A stretch of DNA of 64,000 nucleotides from Sclerurus mexicanus (lineage: Eukaryota; Chordata; Aves; Passeriformes; Furnariidae): contig VWZF01004020.1 in the NCBI GenBank assembly GCA_013396755.1, positions 310,001 through 374,000 on the forward strand, read 5' to 3'. The notes beneath the pieces were generated by a model. It was not told the origin of the DNA. It ran no database searches and was given only the letters and a program-made list of their open reading frames with translations. Position 1 is the stretch's first letter, and every line of letters starts with the position of its first letter. Below are positions 60,201 through 64,000 of the stretch, in pieces. The position numbers were made by a program, and so were the translations under genes.

Positions 60201-62869
60201 ACTACTATTTTTCAGCCAAGACATCCTTCAACTATCTTAATCAAGGGAAACAATATACAGTTTTTATTATATATCTGGAATTCCTTTCTTTACAGTCTAA
60301 AGACTTCCCCCCTCCCCCAAGTCCCGCAGGGCTTGGAATGGTGAAAGTACAGCTGAGGAATGAGTGGGTCAGTTCGATCATGTCTTCCAGAAACATCCAG
60401 CTTATTACAAATAATAATCTGCTGTTTATTTAAGTATCTGTAGCATAAAGAGGTAACCTGTTGCTCTACCATTCAAGTGCAAAAGTAGTGCCCTGCACTT
60501 TTTGCAAATTAAAAGCAAGCTGATTTAATTATATCTCAATAATGGAGGGTGGTGTATTAATAAAAGGTGAGAGGATTTCTTTGCTAGAACTTTACTAAGA
60601 GCTGATTCAATAATTATAATTTCTTTTTTATAATAAGCAGAACTAGTTAAATAAGTCCTCTCAACTTTAAATAACTTTTAAAGTCCTATTTGAAATATCC
60701 TTCTGTAGAACAAATAATTTAATATGAATAACAAGATATTTAATTTCGAAGGTTTATTTTAAATTCCTTTTCAAGTAAGAATATATATATGCAAGAGAGA
60801 CTACTTCTAAAATTACATCCTCAAGGAAAATATACTTACCTAATATAAAGCTAAGTGAAATAATGGTCCAAAATGTCACCTTTGCCTTGAGTTCTTTGTT
60901 TTTTGATCTCTAAAATGAGAAAATGAGCCGCTTAAAAAACCATGAAAAATGTGGCCAAAACAGAATCTGATCTTATTTTTTCCCCCCCTTCATGCTTACT
61001 TCTGCCTCCCAAACTCCCTGCATTTATTGTAAAGCCAGGCTGTTGGCTCCCAAACTTATTTTAGCTTTGAGCTGATGTATGTATCTAGTCATCAGTTGTG
61101 GAAGATATGTTTGGCTATCTTTAGCCTTGTTTATCTTCCCTTCTTTGCTGAGATGTCACATTGTAAGCTCTCGTGATTTCAGTGTTATGGTCAGTATTTG
61201 AGGGATTCATGAAGTATAGGGTGGTAGGTTTCTATCTGTCCCCTTGCAACTATTCATATAGAAACTCATCTTGGCATGATGAGTCCAGGTCTGTCTTTTG
61301 GATTATTGGGGAAAAAAATGTGGAAGCAAAGGAGTCAGAGGGAGCTTTATGCTTCATCTACAAGCAAAATTTTGGGTTTCCTGCTTTTCTCTAGGCAGGT
61401 AAATATCAAGGGATAAAAGTGTCCTGGAGTGACCAAGATTACTTGCTTTTCTTGTTAGGATATTTTTTTCTATGTCTTAGTGGAGCTTTGTCTCCTGACC
61501 TTGCATTTCCATCCCCTGGCAGAGTGTTAGTGCAGTGTGCTAAGCATGGATGTGGCTGCGTAGCTACAGAAGAGTGTATTCCCTTTTGGCAGTTATTCAA
61601 GAGTATCTTTGAATATTTATATGGTGAATTAACACCATAGTGTAGAGGAGGTTTGGCAGAAAATCTTTCAGGATCTTGTAAATTGCTGCATGCAAAGTTA
61701 GTGGTTTCTTTGCAAAAGCACAGATTAAAAAAAAAAAAACAAACAAACTAAAAGGCACATATAAAATACGCTGAGTAAGAGTGTTGAGAGTTGAATCTGG
61801 CAATGTGTGATTTCGCAAAGGCATCTTGTGGATTGTCATTTATTCGATCAAACCTTTATTTTAAAAACTGCTTATACAAGGAAGAAGCTTTGTACCTTCT
61901 CTAATAGATATCTAAGTTTGACTGAAATTCAAGTAGTTGTATTTTGTAGACCTTTTTAAAGGTTTTTCATAAATTGCAAGTTGACCACAGCTTTGATAAA
62001 TCTATTGGTCTGTTCTCAGTTGTTATTGGCATTAAGATGCTGTAGAAGGAAAGATTCTCATTGTCCAGTGGAAGTGAAATTCTTCATTTCATGGAGAGAT
62101 TGAAGAGTGCATGCTTCCTTTCCTTAATTTTTCCAAGCTGACTTCTCTTAGAATGGCCTTGTTCTCCTGTGGCAACCTGCCTGGTCAGAGGGGGAGCTTG
62201 TGTTGGGGATGAGAAATGATTCTCTTTGAAGAAATCGACAAATTTAGAAGAGTGATGGAGATCGTAAAAGTCACAACAACAGGGCTGGTTTAGAAATGAT
62301 TTGATTTACAGCAACCATGGTGTTACCAGAGAGAATTCTTCAACTGGGTTAGGGCAGAGTAATTCCAGCTTAGCACCTACCTCAGCTCCTCAGTGCAGAG
62401 GTCACACCTGACCCACTGCACCCACCACAGGATGTCTCGCAGGTAACTCATGAGCACAGCAGTGGGCTCCATGAAATGGCAGCTGTGTTACATAAGGCCG
62501 AGGGAGAAATTATCCATGTGGGTCCGTTCAGGTAGGAAGGTTAGGTTAAACTTAACCATCTGTAGGCAATTAAAATTCATGACAGAAGGGCAGGATATTA
62601 CCCTCTGCCAGTCATTTCTTCATTAACTATACCTATGCAAATATAATGTGGTCTGTTAAAATTTAACCCCAAGAGATGACTTTCTTGCAAGCTTTCTAAG
62701 CACATGAGAATCAGTGTTGATGCATAAAAAAGGGGAGTAGGTGGAAATGCTAAATGCCTTAGATACCTCTTTCAACTTGCTGTAAAAGCACAGTGGCTGG
62801 GAAAAAAAGGCAGTTTCTACACATAACGTACACAGTGTTTAGTAAGCAGTTTTGTCTAGCGGGAATTGG

Positions 62870-62908
62870 GTGATGAAACTGGCTGATGAAACTGGTGATG
62901 AAACTGAT
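62870..62908. repeat. Three-copy 11-13-bp tandem repeat
   Basis: TGATGAAACTGG begins at 62871 and 62884, and TGATGAAACTGA at 62895. It is intronic with no apparent function. Confidence 0.85.
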
Positions 62909-64000
62909 GTGTGCTTGTGCTGTGTTTTAAATACTTGCTAATGCGTTTGGATCCACTTTATTATTTAAGAATCCCCTTGATTTCTCTTTTAGCTAAATCT
63001 AATCTAAGTACTGTATTTCAGTATGACTAGGTGTGGTTGTTTTTTGGGTGTTTTTGAAGTGCTAAAGACCTCTATACTATAGTTTTGGGTCACCGTATCA
63101 CAATGGTAGCTATCAATTTTTAAGGATTTTTTTTTTTCCAGATGAGGCCTGTTTATACTGCAGAATAGTGGGGTTTTTTCCTTTGCTCTTAATCAGAAGG
63201 GAAAACTTACTTTTCAGCTTTATGGATTGTCACAGACCTTGGGCTTGACAGATGCATATAACATTTGGGTTATCCATAATTCAGTTCTGTGCTTTTTTCA
63301 GGGGAAATATCAAGAACATCCATGAAGGTCAGCCTTGATCTTTAGCACTGTAGTGTAGTCTTCTTTGGGAAAACACACAAATCATAAAAGAAAACAAACA
63401 AAAAAAACCCATTACCCTGACTTCCTTGTCCTTTATTTGTTTTCTCACTGCAGATGTGGACTAATGCCTTCAAAACTAAAGGATGGTAGATCTTTCAAAG
63501 TTTAGTATGTTCCTATAACTTTTCTGTGCAGCTAGTAACGGGGTATGCAGGTGTCATCTGTGACCAGCTTTGAGAGAGAGGCAACAAGATTTCTACTAAG
63601 TGGCGGAAATGGCTAAAACCAAATACTGAATACTAAATATATTAATCAGGGATAAGCAAAGTGATGGGATGTACCCACTGAAGTTATTATAAGGGTTGGG
63701 GAATGGAGATAAGAGGGTCCCAAGGGAAAAAAAAAAAGAACAACCAAACCTGTTTCTGAAAAAAAAGTGTTTCATGAGTTTCATCCCTCAGGGAATGACA
63801 TATTTGAAAAACTGCTCCTGTTTCTACCCTTCCCCCTCATAAAATGAATGCTAAAGTAAACAGAAATGTAATTACGCACCTCTGGCTTGGATGTTTCTTC
63901 CTGATGTACAAAAGCACAGCCACAAGGTAAGGCAGTGGTTTTTAAGTGATGGAACAAGATGCAATACAGTTGAGTTTTTGTCATCTTTGTTGTGTATACT

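Larger units (their letters stand above)
45226..64000 (+). other. UTRN: UTRN intron (5' part), continues beyond window
   Basis: It begins with GTAAGC after the first coding exon and runs at least 18.8 kb. The next utrophin exon (start of the calponin-homology region) was not found, which fits the very large second intron of mammalian UTRN. The mammalian B-type promoter and exon 1B lie within this intron, but nothing here could be recognised as such. The content is AT-rich, with one CR1 tail (56983-57070), T-rich tracts and a small tandem repeat at 62870. Open frames of 60-146 codons appear to be chance. Confidence 0.8.

Noticed and set aside
45226..64000. UTRN exon 3 or the B-type first exon within the window
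   Set aside because: I looked for sequence encoding the start of the calponin-homology region after the SRS junction and found none. The B-type exon is too short and variable to call without transcripts.

Overview
The window looks like bird nuclear DNA, most likely from a neoavian. Single-copy vertebrate genes are spaced tens of kilobases apart. The repeats are mostly CR1 LINE copies, with the avian 3'-tail motif (ATTCTATG)n, plus one ERV-type LTR of a kind common in birds. CpG islands sit next to assembly gaps. No bacterial-type operon, CRISPR array or convincing RNA gene was seen.

Layout. Bases 1-86 lie at the edge of a CpG island and appear to be the untranslated first exon of STX11 (syntaxin-11). 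An intron of about 11.7 kb follows, containing an old minus-strand CR1 fragment. The complete single-exon STX11 coding sequence (288 codons) is at 11764-12630, followed by an AT-rich 3' UTR with several candidate poly(A) signals. From about 14.85 to 44 kb is an intergenic stretch. It holds two plus-strand CR1 copies (16.05-16.68 and 22.0-23.9 kb), a minus-strand CR1 scrap (25.4 kb), an ERV LTR (38.4-39.0 kb), and an unexplained GC-rich island at 17.58-18.72 kb. That island is broken by a minisatellite, an assembly gap and a TG/CA/TA microsatellite. At about 44.0-45.2 kb lies a second gene-associated CpG island, containing the other gap. It ends in the first coding exon of UTRN (utrophin, A-type N-terminus; 26 codons plus one base, 45147-45225). 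The rest of the window (45226-64000) is the start of a long UTRN intron, with one CR1 tail and low-complexity tracts.

Both genes are on the plus strand in the order STX11 then UTRN, the same as on human chromosome 6q24, which supports both calls. They do not form a pathway: STX11 is a SNARE for granule exocytosis, and UTRN is an actin-dystroglycan linker.

No new multi-gene system was found. The points most worth checking are: (1) a 239-bp block of perfect identity between two otherwise roughly 11-13% diverged CR1 copies 7.3 kb apart, which suggests gene conversion or templated repair and starts exactly at an internal-deletion junction; (2) an orphan CpG island partly lost in a gap between the two genes; (3) a predicted STX11 upstream ORF that overlaps the main start codon, preceded by a strong G-quadruplex motif.
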